Part shown: positions 46,501-50,736 of the stretch, in pieces
Numbering within the stretch: position 1 is the stretch's first letter
Layout of the letters: the number at the start of each line of letters is the position of its first letter
From: Rhodobacter sp.
GTDB taxonomy: Bacteria; Pseudomonadota; Alphaproteobacteria; Rhodobacterales; Rhodobacteraceae
Assembly: GCA_027484145.1 (NCBI GenBank)
Contig: JAIXUH010000014.1
Span: forward strand, 1-64,000
DNA: 64,000 bases
Direction of reading: 5' to 3'
The notes under the pieces: model-generated
Told to the model about the DNA's origin: nothing
Databases searched by the model: none
The model's input: only the letters and a program-made list of their open reading frames with translations
Made by a program: the position numbers and the translations under genes

Positions 46501-48260
46501 CAGACTTGCCGCGCGATGCGGAGATTGATCTTGCGCCACAGGCGATCCTCTTGTCTGCGACCAGCGAAACGGCCTTGCGGACACAGGCCGAAAACCTGTG
46601 TCGTTGGATCGCGGCAAGGCCGGGGGCGCTGACGGAAGTTGGCTTGCTGGCGCGGATCGCCGTAACGCTTCAGGACGGGCGTGATGCCATGGTCTATCGG
46701 CTGGCTGTCGTGGTGCGCGACGTGGAACACCTCGTGGTGTCGCTGCGGGCATGGCTTAATGGTCCGATGTCACCGGCAGGGGCAAACGTTCGCGTCGGGC
46801 AAAGCCGGGGTAAACCGGCGTTCCTGCGTGCCGACGAACTGCGTCTGCTTGCGGCGGAATGGGCGCGGATGCGCGATCTTGACCGTGCCAGCGAAGCTTG
46901 GGTGGAAGGCAGCCCGATTGATTGGACTGCCTTCCGCACCGTGCCGTCGCGCAAGTTGTGTTTGCCGACCTATCCCTTTGAATGCAAAGCCTACTGGGTG
47001 GGCGCCGTTCCGGCGGCGACGGTTGAGATCGCCCCTGTTGCGGTGCCGGTAGCCGAGGAGGGTGGTCTTGAAGCGACGCTTCTGAAGATTGCGGCAGAGT
47101 ATCGCGGGCTTTCGACAGATGCGATCGAGCTTGACGCAGCCTTTGCCGAGCTTGGCTTTGACAGCATCGGCATCATGACCGTGGTCAGCCGCCTGACCGC
47201 GGCGATGCCGGGCCTGAAGCTTGCGGAAAAGGCTGACCGGATGCTGCAGGCCAACAACCTGCGCGCTTTGATGGCGATTGCCGAAGGTGAGCCGCAGGCG
47301 AGCGGATTGGAAAAGCCGGAAATCCTGCATCTGGACCTGTACGCTCAGGGTCAGAAAAAGAATCCGGCGAACATCGTTGTGGCGCGTCCGATGCTGCTGC
47401 TTGGCAAGGCGGTCAGGTCCACGGCGCGATTGGTCATCGACGAAACGCATCCCTTGTTTTTCGACCATCCACTGGACCACGTCTCGGGGCTGCAACTGGC
47501 CGAGGCGATCTGCCAATTGGGGCGTGCGACAGAGCTTTGCCAACACCACAGCGACCCACGAGCCTCTGTCTTCCTCCGGCAGTTGCGCTTTGATTTTCCG
47601 GCCATCTGTGCCAAACAAATGGCAGAGATCTCGGTGCGTCCTGATCCTGCGCGGGTGCATGGATACCGCGGTGAGGTCAGGCAGGCTGGGGTGGTCGTGG
47701 CCAATGGTCAGATGGTCTTTGGCACGATGGATGGACCGGCCCCGCCACAGAGCGGTGACCAGACGCAAGAGCCTGCAGACGGTCGGCGTGTCCGCAAAAG
47801 CCGGGTGAACAAGTCGAATGCGGACAACGTCTTGCTGGCCGGTCTGGAGACAGACGGAAAGACCCTGAAAGCCCGCCTGAGCGTTGCGGCCAAGGCAGGA
47901 TTCTACAACGACTTTGTTGGCCCGGCACGGGACGGCATCGTTCTTCTTGAGGCGGCACGCCAAGTGATGCGGGCCATTTCCACCGAAGAATCCGCGACTG
48001 GCGGCAAGGATCGTCTGGGATTGCTTCGCCACATGGAGGTCGTCCTTGACAGACCTGTCTGGCGGGACGAAGCGGTGGAATTCCGCGCCAATACAGATGG
48101 TTCGATGATCGTTGGCGGTGCGGCACTTTTGGCAGTGCAAGGTGAAATCTACGATCCGGCCGGAACGACGCGCATCGGCCGCTTTGCCACGTCGGCAACA
48201 CAGATCACGCAGGAACTTCATCGTGCGTGGTCACAACAAATGACCGGAAAACGGGACTAG
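26973..48260 (+). CDS. Giant trans-AT polyketide synthase PKS2 (end of module 3, modules 4-9, AfsA-like release domain)
   Basis: A 7095-aa synthase. Order with key residues: KR3, ACP3 (Ser465); KS4 (Cys714), ACP4 (Ser1273); KS5 (Cys1495), DH5 (His1914, Asp2066), KR5 (Tyr2491), C-methyltransferase (GAGTGG near 2790), ACP5 (Ser3045); KS6 (Cys3266), ACP6 (Ser3707); KS7 (Cys3934), KR7 (Tyr4651), ACP7 (Ser4802); KS8 (Cys5046), DH8 (His5520, Asp5680), ACP8a-c (Ser5817, Ser5905, Ser6006); KS9 (Cys6246), ACP9 (Ser6731), AfsA-like domain (about 6800-7090). There is no AT and no thioesterase. Every KS retains Cys and both His. The ATG at 26973 overlaps the PKS1 stop; an in-frame extension further upstream lies inside PKS1 and is rejected. 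The HAD phosphatase gene follows after 9 bp. Confidence 0.96.
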   Translation: MTRQASLFLARWALSDRGPFRAVRRVLTADCPPDWPADQRLSACADQGLGQDILALFVSIARQVSGHLATQIITTDPILAHGLCGLARCLDIEAPGAAVQILLVGRESADRMLATANAAPDEAFVDARFAPDPATPVVRQFQWQQQGNQLALPPAALPLRGHVVLTGGNGAIAHLLCKSFLQKRTAVSGVTLIGRARPSPETAALLSGLRGQGIAADWLADPQDPSALSIALVSRRAIAGPIAAVLHTAGLRADGLLARASLAPSAAALRAKLGLAQDLDAATRDDPLEVFAGFSSLASVSGNEGQSLYAYANGVMDGFLAERQRLVAQNLRRGHSMTVNWGYWADGGMHLDAGTLAALKARDGVEPIATDMALAALADGIASRAGQIAVASGDRRQILQRLNRGAGAQRPTGLVAARDKALHTGDRDLHHAVALRLRDVLAEAGGRQPEDIDLLEPFTAFGVDSLMIVDVMQRLRPVFGDLPRAVMFEHGTVARMARWLADTHTLAAAGWTGNATAQTPDRPKVRVTDARTPTPMADDEEVVIVGMAGQFPDAPDLARLWANLLAGHDAIAEVPADRWDVNAHFDADPARAHDGFSYARWGGFLDRFADFDPAFFGMTPREAIETDPQERLFLAAAWHALEDAGLTPAALQTRLGGPVGVFAGVTKADHVRLGPRRHPDGSVVFPRASFSSVANRVSFALDLHGPSVPVDTMCSSSLTALHQAREALLRGECALALAGGVNLYQHPSSYAELCQSAMLARDGKCRSFGAGGSGFVPGEGAACLVLTTRRVARDLGLRVEAVLRATAVNHGGAANGYTVPNPAAQRALVETVLQMAGCSARDIGYVEAHGTGTALGDPIEVEGLTAAFAASGGSGPRECDLGSIKSNIGHLEAAAGCSGAIKTILQMRHGQIVPTLHSGTPNPDIDFARTPFDLPQRVKPWSRPRRAIVNSFGAGGANACALIEAEPEAPLDASDTASTLPNLLVLSAKSRPALLQQVSNLQDWLRSQKLAEGSSDAAQRLVARRLGVDVVDVPANACLAELGLTADDLRWLALETGAGALTLDSRLSEIAGPPIARALVDMQALCFTLQTGRMAMPVRLALHVTSVGDAEESLRAVLSDPDRAGIAEIGRSQRADVERLSDHPAIATMTETLFMQRDLARIAGLWRRGLSLPWDRLYSARPKPLSLPGYPFETRRLWLGDLPQAQAHASPQPVQAMVQAPAPHNQTVLPSASQRLDLSGVTRELRLVLSRTMDIGIDEIVDTQSFADYGLDSILGIRFVDAVNRAMGTAIKTTAIFDHPTLQRLAGHVLAKGPVAPAVAETPVVAAFAPIPATTATAQQSIAIIGQSGRYPDAPDLDAFWRNLATGHAAVRPVNRWPLPPSVRCRKGGFLDAIDRFDATFFNISGAEARYMDPQQRLLLEESWRALEQAGYVGDAIAGQRCGVYVGCYTGDYQDLFTAAPSAQSLWGNMGSVIPARIAYHLDLRGPAMAYDTACSSSLVAIDAACKALLQGEVDMAVAGGVFLQVTPRLYLAADRAGMLSPTGESYSFDARADGFVPGEGVGVVVLKRLPDALASGDMILATIEGSAVNSNGKTNGLIAPSSRAQVDLLQACHKAAGVNPDQIGMVEAHGTGTALGDPIEFDALKEVFGTGGTATVALTSVKPAIGHAQFAAGIASLHKAVLSIRSGIIPANLFHESENPLLGLAQSNFAVPTVNKAWPYGQARLAGVSSFGASGTNAHVVLREAPPRRDGLYHAQTYPVLISARSTGSLQAVVRDLADWIASNPDAVLGDVAFTLMAGRMHFEHRRGFEARSPADLLAQLRDWLSGRAPIAAASNHAATLAAFVAGVVPQWQMLFAQDRPRRIALPGAVFERQSYWVADAAPQPEPAFGLRWLKGRAFALDLTAQSPLLRDHHVGGVPVLPGFALPEVIRQAVSLMDGTEISRLTIRDLCWLRAIDTSLLDDLRLEFSSEDPSGAMRVTVSSGQAILAQAQVLRQVFEPPTAIRAEHGVAMSTDRIRNSLVAGGIVHGPSMQALMSLERSGKTALAELAAPSGAVQPLSPVMLDSAVQAAAVFADGAATTMPFSVEEIILILPAIERMTAHLIAPREMGSGTLGGLDIDFLLPDGRVAICLRGVTARPIPLRNEPAGKTSAAQTTFALIPVWMPANCDAAAAVLPPEIVFYPDNGQVPPELWPGVARAPLSQAATWARCDRFALWVSGTPVPLIAAEKALLAQVLGLVQAVLAADGEARKVSWTVLSDQALHSADTPSTGYGASLPGLFGALGREYQSWAVRMADLDTAHGVIPESLPDRRVLLRRDGVWLEQGLQRLARLPSASAPYRDGSVYVVIGGAGGVARQWGEHVLRHAHSQLVWLGRSPLDSVISGHLDRLSLIGPRPLYLQADARDAAALASARANILARFGRIDGVVHSAIALADGGLAGMDGARMERALSAKLDTLDNMIAVFGGDMREFGLVFSSLQSFARMPGQGNYAAACTFADSFALQQANRRGLPIKVVNWGYWADEGIVATEEHRRRMQRFGQLGLNAGRAFAALDALIVGGPSQMAIAELEAGAKVTMERDVLPENARPGTVLAQGTAPALLPGLDLPDASDRWRPIHARLGAQMDRFDPEMTDILAACVAGAGLLDPQARTHVKGLSSIFAKWWDETARVLVQAGYLTADGRAGRPALPLDAALSRWSAATSAVMHEPDLRDHVRLAEAMLRGLPDILQGRAPATQFMFPDGRFDLVNGVYHGNSVADFFNDLLADAVEAAVRARIAQDPQVRLRLVEVGAGTGGTARVLFRRLAPYAANIGEYLFTDLSKAFLISAKQNYLQQAPYLQTRIFDVSKPPQAQGMDVGCYDIAVATNVLHATRDILQSLAHTKAMLRQNGLVLINELVCKSLFSHLTFGLLDGWWAYDDGQMRLQGTPALASSRWRTVLSMAGFRSVARLCPEAEVLTQQVFVGQSDGAILSDQVDAVQPPAPIAAQTTLVPQPFQPAPVTVAASFAPVASFDLRGHLRAKFAAAIEVDAKKIEDDAAFERYGVDSILVLQIVDALRPDFPKITSTVLFECNTVARLSDHLARTQPEAVARLASVSASAAVTDTVPAVLAAPVVVPRRAISRDVAIIGLAGQFARCRDLDALWNAIQTGEILFRPAPQDGRAWPSRDPQPAGYMDGADQFDPLFFAISPAEALQMDPQERIFLQTAYHAIENAGYAPQALSRNGRVAVLAGVMNAHYPTRAAFWSVANRLSFLFDFKGPSLSCDTACSSSGAALVLALDMLRAGRCDVAIAGGVNVIAHPRHLGNLAALGIQSRQGRLLPFAAEADGMLSGEGAGVVVLKTLDRALADGDRIEAILRGGAMNSGGRSSSYTAPSPAAHAEVIAQALADAGAAPDRIGLIEAHGTGTRLGDPIEFEGLRRALGTGTRCAVSSIKANIGHTESAAAMAGLFKIIAQMQNRKLAPVPYLAHINPEIDLDDCGLHFPRAAEPWIAEPGQERLAGLSSFGAGGANAHLVIAEAPPQQPLPETTGHWIVPLSARSKGQLQTLARGLLDRISSATPVRLADVAFTLQTGRDAQPLRWLCEVSDLPSLATALRGFLAEGDAMPNGVTDPMAQAWLGGGVVDWSSLWTGQSVRRVALPGYPFATDSYWLAEHATETPAAQVVALPAPVSGAPNSALDLLRNAVGQTLGIAPVKLDPDAPLDGYGMDSVMIMRATEQLEAVFGPLPKTLFYEYRSLNTLAAHLGQTFGDTRPALTPAEPAKVAADDAIAIIGLAGRYPEAETIEDFWQVLTTGRDCISTIPAERWDHDRFFSTTKAAGKTRSRWGGFLKGIDLFDAAFFGILPKDADLSDPQERLFVETAWHALEDAGHCPESLSQKGKVGVFVGVMYAEYQLIGAEETAMGRPAALSASPASIANRVSYLFDFQGPSMAVDTMCASSLTAIHLAVRAIRAGECSAAIAGGVNLSLHPNKYLMMAHGGFEATDGRCRSFGAGGTGYVPSEGVGAVVLKPLAQALADGDPVCAVIRGTAVNHGGRSNGYTVPDPVAQSATIRDALADGGVDPAAISYVECHGTGTALGDPIEIAGLKRVFGAGQRLALGSVKSNIGHCESAAGVAGLTKVILQMQHRMRVPSLHSVNLNPGLGIEGTGFAVDQAITPWTAPGGRLFAGISSFGAGGSNAHLVLEQAPQEARPQTGDTGPFALILSARGSEQIAQMAAALADRIVQERPSLAAVAYTLQTGRRSLPVRAGVIVSSFDEAVSALRGLAQGRPAVATGDAPVPQCLRRWLAGERVDWTQFYPTPPHRVRLPLYPFARKSYWGVPRKAAEVITTRPAEPGHAAPLPTGELALFRPVWSRVDTPTARLGGALTSQDRLIVDLTGRLKPDGETCLSIAVAEPEQVAEQLVARLRPVMARARMPRLVQFALPADAGALLPAIAAFAGTMRQERRQLATQVIQIDLPLGSAAPEQILTEQAATGDSVIRLGAEGRFVRHLETLSLPPASAALPKGLVVISGGMGGLGQIFAADIAKRSPDTPILLLGRRARDAALEAQLHQIGGRSLSYAAVDITDANTVAAVISAARASHGPVEMVIHAAGVLCDGMLMAKSPADAKRVVATKTAGTLALDLATRNDPLSAFVLCSSLAGVTGNVGQADYAFGNAWLDGFAAMRRGQGRTLSLNWPLWAEGGMTVPDGTLAAMREGYRLSPMPSADGLSAMWRCLTVAEPQVLVAFGDPDRIADTLDGGSARWSNASRHNVPVAAAAIKTAQPVGTTRFAAVLTELVAGVLRVPLDEVQLDAELADYGFDSIALSDLADQCTARLGIPVSPSLFYSFGTLRQISRQLATDAADLGPQPEVQAVPVDGHDQAEQPAPFAQTTEPDDAVAVVGMSGAFPGAPDIATFWDNLINGRPVIGEIPADRWDWRSLVGDPKTQEGKTDIRWGGFLEDIASFDPLFFGISPREAEMMDPHQRLLLTHAWRAIEDSGTAPASLSGSNTAVFMATAASEYAAMAREAGIVLQQQSASGLVGSLGPNRISHFLNLAGPSEPVETACSSALVALHRAVEAIRGGCDAALVGAVNTMMMPHAHISFARSGMLSPDGQCRSFAADANGYVRSEGVAVLMLRRLRDARREGLPIYGVIRATGVNHGGRGVSLFAPNAPAQARLVSDVLVASGLDPATLTAVETHGTGTVVGDPIEVEGLKRGFEIAVSRHGGDGPQNGQIALSSVKSWIGHSEVAAGIAGLIKLLLQMRHGILIPDANRTRINPAIKLDGTPFRLVDQAAPWDRLADDEGKALPRRAGISSFGFGGVNAHAVIDEAPYRLPGAPSDVGPEVIVLSAQSSAALTATAAQLLDWLQSQTTEPALDHLAATLQQGRNALRHRLALVVGSIAELRQELSKVVAGTGASTKVLTGVARGPADLGVTAPQTSPDQMARDWVAGRAVHWPDRPAGLLRLALPPTAMDMRRCWFAEAPAQPASLANPKPIKAPPVVPVLADRGLMALSPQRFADGAVYSALFDATASFVQDHRVQGDAVLPGTAYAAMVHAAATDHFGSAVLSIRDLGFERMARAADLSPPLQLRLSDKGPDRAIFTIESASGVHARGLVTQTMASRQRRVDLATYQARVTAQLKGDDFYDLFGRMGLDYGPGFRLIERAEAGEGFVLTRLLQVWSADRAEARLSLPPNLFDAALQSTLGFTLMQGASANLMVPVKISTIDIFDRIGTDVFVLAQQAPETGGRMTDIAICAPDGTVLVDLRGFLAARVGAGPSGTGKGRRSTPQQRKAETGKSEATLMRRVSEVVADLTHIDLKDIDPGTSFVDFGLDSITFHELSSRLSHDLGFDIAPTIFFDNPTIAALSVRLAPLQKAEVVAPAPLAPVPALQDAVLSKVAGILHLAPSDLTADTPFAEIGLDSITFAELAGQLSVLLATEVSPVALYECATVGAILRRFAPGPQTAIATPAPVDLRPKVAPAPTSDGSGTGILTPLLEIMADLVHMSAADFDPEAALAEFGFDSVSYAEFAARLQSRFGVSLDPHEFYGLPSVAALAARLARDLPEAPVQQVAAPVISASAARALDPPMPQMADGFAIVGMSGTFPGAADPDSLWQNMLQGKDVITRPPEWRWDWKRIDGDPRLTPGRTNIHWGGFIDGLADFDPAFFGLSSAEVEIMDPQQRLMMMHVWSALESAGYAPRGLGGSKTGLYMGMASASYAMMVGRAGRSIDPRWVMGNVVSMGLNRISHMLDLHGPSEPCETACSSSLVALHRGVEDLRSGVCDMIIAGGVNAMPNEDLHVAFSAAGMLSPDGRCKTFDKDANGYVRGEGIGVVVVRRLNDALRDGNEILGVIRGTGVRHAGRAVSLTAPNPQSQAALIHEVIDRAGIDPATISFIEAHGTGTALGDPIEIEGLKSAFEAARKDTDLRPEFCAIGAVKTHVGHLEMAAGVTGLIKVLLQMRHRSIVGNLHCHNVNPLLKLEGSPFRLAQGTEEWAPTDAEGRPLPLRAGISSFGFGGVNAHVLLEGPPDLPRDAEIDLAPQAILLSATSETALRTQAENLCRWIAARPGALTEVGLLARIAVTLQDGRDAMVYRLAVVVRDVEHLVVSLRAWLNGPMSPAGANVRVGQSRGKPAFLRADELRLLAAEWARMRDLDRASEAWVEGSPIDWTAFRTVPSRKLCLPTYPFECKAYWVGAVPAATVEIAPVAVPVAEEGGLEATLLKIAAEYRGLSTDAIELDAAFAELGFDSIGIMTVVSRLTAAMPGLKLAEKADRMLQANNLRALMAIAEGEPQASGLEKPEILHLDLYAQGQKKNPANIVVARPMLLLGKAVRSTARLVIDETHPLFFDHPLDHVSGLQLAEAICQLGRATELCQHHSDPRASVFLRQLRFDFPAICAKQMAEISVRPDPARVHGYRGEVRQAGVVVANGQMVFGTMDGPAPPQSGDQTQEPADGRRVRKSRVNKSNADNVLLAGLETDGKTLKARLSVAAKAGFYNDFVGPARDGIVLLEAARQVMRAISTEESATGGKDRLGLLRHMEVVLDRPVWRDEAVEFRANTDGSMIVGGAALLAVQGEIYDPAGTTRIGRFATSATQITQELHRAWSQQMTGKRD
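28588..30910 (+). other. PKS module 4: KS-ACP with ACP-like insertion in the KS linker
   Basis: KS4 has DTMCSSS, EAHGTGT and KSNIGH, but the usual NAH near its C-terminus is NAC. In the post-KS linker an extra stretch at about residues 1011-1072 (QRLVARRLGVD, then ELGLTADDL) resembles a carrier protein that has lost the DS motif. ACP4 has YGLDSI. No reducing domain is present, so a beta-keto product is predicted. Confidence 0.85.
30990..36230 (+). other. PKS module 5: KS-DH-KR-cMT-ACP
   Basis: KS5 has TACSSS, EAHGTGT and KPAIGH. DH5 has HHVGGVPVLP and DSAVQ. KR5 has GGAGGVA and Tyr2491, but the Asn of the YxxxN pair is Cys2495. The SAM domain has VEVGAGTGG and ATNVLHAT. ACP5 has YGVDSI. Predicted: alpha-methylation and, if KR5 works, a methylated double bond. 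Confidence 0.87.
36334..38210 (+). other. PKS module 6: KS-ACP
   Basis: A compact KS6 (TACSSSG, EAHGTGT, KANIGH) has a shortened loop before the WSVANRLSF segment, followed by the linker and ACP6 (YGMDSV). With no processing domain a beta-keto intermediate is expected unless a trans-acting enzyme intervenes. Confidence 0.87.
38263..41490 (+). other. PKS module 7: KS-KR-ACP
   Basis: KS7 has DTMCASS, ECHGTGT and KSNIGH. KR7 has GGMGGLG, Ser-Ser-Leu and YAFGN. ACP7 has YGFDSI. The predicted product is a beta-hydroxy thioester, possibly dehydrated by the DH of module 8. Confidence 0.88.
41596..45110 (+). other. PKS module 8: KS-DH-ACP-ACP-ACP
   Basis: KS8 has ETACSSA, ETHGTGT and KSWIGH. DH8 has HRVQGDAVLP and DAALQ, but the module has no KR. 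Three ACPs follow, with serines at 44421, 44685 and 44988 (FGLDSI, IGLDSI, FGFDSV), spaced about 90-100 residues. None carries the Trp typical of beta-branching carriers. Confidence 0.88.
45199..48257 (+). other. PKS module 9: KS-ACP-AfsA-like release domain
   Basis: KS9 has ETACSSS, EAHGTGT and KTHVGH. ACP9 has LGFDSI. The last 290 residues hold an AfsA-type tandem hot-dog: the first half has HPLFFDHPLDHVSG, the second a degenerate copy with LLEAARQV. The absence of any reducing domain leaves a beta-ketoacyl chain, which is what AfsA enzymes condense with a C3 phosphate. Confidence 0.82.
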
Positions 48261-48269
48261 GGACGGGAC

Positions 48270-48980
48270 ATGAAACACATCAAACTGATCGCGGTCGATC
48301 TGGACGGTCCCTTGCTGACAGACAGTTTCGCGCCATTGCTCAGGCAAAGTTGCGCGTTTGGCGGCCTGACCTATTCACGCGAGATGGAGGACAACATGTT
48401 CTCGCGCAATCGCAAGGAAGCGACACGCTATTTCATGTCTTGCTTCGGAGAGAATCCGCCCGAGTCCTTGAAGGGCAAGACACATGAGGAAATGATCGCC
48501 GATTACTTTGCGTTTCGGGCCGCGTTCTTGCAGGAAAATCCAATCGCCCTGTCAGAAGGGGCTGCGGGCTTCATGCAGATGCTCGGTGATCTGGGGGTTC
48601 AGCTGATCTGTTATGGTGGTCTTGACGAGGACTATATGCGCCGCGAACTTGGCAGCCACGCCGATGTCTTCGATGCCTATGTCTGCACGAATGATTTCCG
48701 GCCCGGTGTTCGTGAAATCGTGCAGGATATCGCCAAGGTTTCGCCTGACAGCGCCGTGTTTATCGACGACGTGAATTTTGTCGCGCGCCATGCCCGCGAG
48801 CAGGGAGCGTGCTTTGTCGGTGTTCCGGCGCGCACGGATTGGGGGTGGCAACGCACCGGCATGCTTGAGGATGGCGTTCCACACATTGTCGAGCACGTCG
48901 GGCAGATCGACATGGCCTTGCTAGACCGGATCGACACTCAGGCCGCAGCCGGGATGTTCTGGTCCGGGGGACAGGCATGA
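48270..48980 (+). CDS. HAD-superfamily phosphatase
   Basis: A 236-aa haloacid dehalogenase-type hydrolase. Motif I is VDLDGPLL with Asp10 and Asp12, a cap domain of about 70 residues follows, and motif IV is VFIDDVNFVARHA. The family removes phosphate from small organic molecules in the cytosol. The gene sits 9 bp after PKS2, whose C-terminus is AfsA-like. If release uses dihydroxyacetone phosphate, the product would leave the synthase as a phosphorylated butenolide, and this phosphatase is the obvious candidate to remove the phosphate. Phosphatase activity is likely from the family; the substrate is inferred from position only. Confidence 0.88.
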   Translation: MKHIKLIAVDLDGPLLTDSFAPLLRQSCAFGGLTYSREMEDNMFSRNRKEATRYFMSCFGENPPESLKGKTHEEMIADYFAFRAAFLQENPIALSEGAAGFMQMLGDLGVQLICYGGLDEDYMRRELGSHADVFDAYVCTNDFRPGVREIVQDIAKVSPDSAVFIDDVNFVARHAREQGACFVGVPARTDWGWQRTGMLEDGVPHIVEHVGQIDMALLDRIDTQAAAGMFWSGGQA

Positions 48981-49011
48981 AGCGCCATGACGTTTGCGAA
49001 AAGGCGCTGAC

Positions 49012-50628
49012 ATGCAGCTGATTGACCTGCTTCGCAAGGAATCCGAGCCGCGACTGCGGTTGATCCTGACGCTTTCGATGTTGTCGGGTGCCTCCAATGC
49101 TGCGCTGGTTGCGCTGATCAACGCCGGCGCATCGGCGGTGTATTCAAGCAACGCCGCCACGCGTGAATTCATTCTGTTTCTGTTGGTGCTGGTGATCTTT
49201 GGTGTGACCAAGGTGAAGGCAGAGGTGGCCGGAAAAGAGCTGTTTGATGCGGCCATGGCCCGGCAGCGCGTGCGCCTGATGGAAAAGCTGCTGTTTGTCC
49301 GGCTTGACCGGCTGGAGCGGATGCGAAACACCGACATTATCGCGTCCAGCGCCCGCAACATCGGCCATGTCGTGCAGGCATCCGATGTGATCGTCTATGG
49401 CCTGCAATCCATGTTCATGCTGGTCTTCTGTGCGATCTATCTTCTGTATCTGTCGCCTGCCGCCTTCGTGGCCGTTGGCGCGGGTCTTGCCGTGGCGGCG
49501 ATGTATCGTCACTCCAGCCGCGAACAGGCCCGCACCGGCCAAGAGCGCATCATCTCTACAGACAGCGACCTGTCACACATGATGGCTGAAACGCTGCGCG
49601 GGTTCATGGAAGTCAAGCTGAACGCCGAACGCCGCACTGCGATACATCGCACCTATAATGATCTGGTCGTGGTCAACAGCAAACTGGTGAACGAAGCCAC
49701 CCGCGACACGGTGCAGGCGCGGATGGTGATCCAGTCGATCTTCTATTGGGTCATTGCGGCCGTCGTCTTTCTGATCCCACGGTTCTCGAATGTCTATTCG
49801 GTTGAGATTCTGGAAATCACCGCCGTTGTGCTGTTCCTGATCGGCTATCTGGCCGGTTTTCTGGACATCATCCCGATGGTCGGGCGAACCAATGCCGCGC
49901 TGAAGGGCTTGGCCAAGCTGGAAGCCGAGCTTGACGAATTGGCCGAAGAACAGCAGGCCAATACCCCACCGATCGAGGCGTTCCAGTCACTGGAACTTCG
50001 GGGCTTGACCTATACCTACACGGATCCGGATGGCAGCAACGGCTTTTCCCTTGGCCCGATCGATCTGTCACTTCGGGCGGGGCAATTGCTGTACATTATC
50101 GGGGGCAACGGGTCCGGCAAATCGACCTTGATCAAGTCGCTGACTGGGCTTTATGCCAGTGCATGTGACGGTGTCTGGCTGAACGGCGAACAGGTTCGCC
50201 CGGATACGGTCAATCGCCTCCGCAGTGTGTTTTCGCTTGTCATGAGCGACTTCCACCTGTTCGAACGGTTCTACGGCTATGAAAATGCCGATCCCAAGCA
50301 GATCACACTCTGGCTGGATCGCATGGGGCTAGCGCACAAGGTGCGCTTTGAAAACGGCACCTTCTCGACCCGAAAGCTTTCGACCGGCCAGCGAAAACGT
50401 TTGGCGCTGATCACGATGCTGGTCGAAGACCGCCCGGTGTTCATCTTTGACGAATGGGCGGCAGAACAGGACCCGCACTTCCGCGATGTCTTCTATAACG
50501 AGCTGCTTCCAGACCTGCGCAACAGGGGTAAGGCCGTGATCTCGGTCACGCATGACCAAAACTTCCTGGGGAATGCCGATATGGTCGTCAGGCTTGAATA
50601 CGGGAGGATCGTGGCCCCCGAAAGCTGA
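49012..50628 (+). CDS. ABC exporter, fused TM-ATPase (cyclic-peptide/siderophore export type)
   Basis: A 538-aa half-transporter: about 320 residues with six predicted membrane helices, then an ATPase domain with Walker A GGNGSGKST (near residue 363), signature LSTGQRKRLA and the FDEWAAEQDP Walker B variant. LSTGQ plus FDEWAA is characteristic of the SyrD/PvdE-like cyclic peptide export group. It would dimerise in the inner membrane and export the polyketide. The start at ATG 49012 has AAAGG upstream; an in-frame TTG at 48994 is less likely. It lies 31 bp after the phosphatase gene, inside the apparent operon. It is the only obvious exporter in the cluster. Confidence 0.92.
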   Translation: MQLIDLLRKESEPRLRLILTLSMLSGASNAALVALINAGASAVYSSNAATREFILFLLVLVIFGVTKVKAEVAGKELFDAAMARQRVRLMEKLLFVRLDRLERMRNTDIIASSARNIGHVVQASDVIVYGLQSMFMLVFCAIYLLYLSPAAFVAVGAGLAVAAMYRHSSREQARTGQERIISTDSDLSHMMAETLRGFMEVKLNAERRTAIHRTYNDLVVVNSKLVNEATRDTVQARMVIQSIFYWVIAAVVFLIPRFSNVYSVEILEITAVVLFLIGYLAGFLDIIPMVGRTNAALKGLAKLEAELDELAEEQQANTPPIEAFQSLELRGLTYTYTDPDGSNGFSLGPIDLSLRAGQLLYIIGGNGSGKSTLIKSLTGLYASACDGVWLNGEQVRPDTVNRLRSVFSLVMSDFHLFERFYGYENADPKQITLWLDRMGLAHKVRFENGTFSTRKLSTGQRKRLALITMLVEDRPVFIFDEWAAEQDPHFRDVFYNELLPDLRNRGKAVISVTHDQNFLGNADMVVRLEYGRIVAPES

Positions 50629-50736
50629 CCAAAGAAGAGTTACGACACGACTCGCCGAATGCCGCCAACCTCACCGGAAATACGGACACCGGGGCCAAGC
50701 GCACTCTGATACACCGTTTAAGCAAGGAGAATTCTA

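Noticed and set aside
18019-48260. Non-elongating KS domains
   Set aside because: Each of the nine KS domains was read for the Cys and two His residues and all keep them, so no KS can be called non-condensing from residues alone.
11492-50628. Sesbanimide-type cluster
   Set aside because: No Baeyer-Villiger-type or other oxygenase was found among the cluster genes in the window, and the AfsA-type ending points elsewhere.
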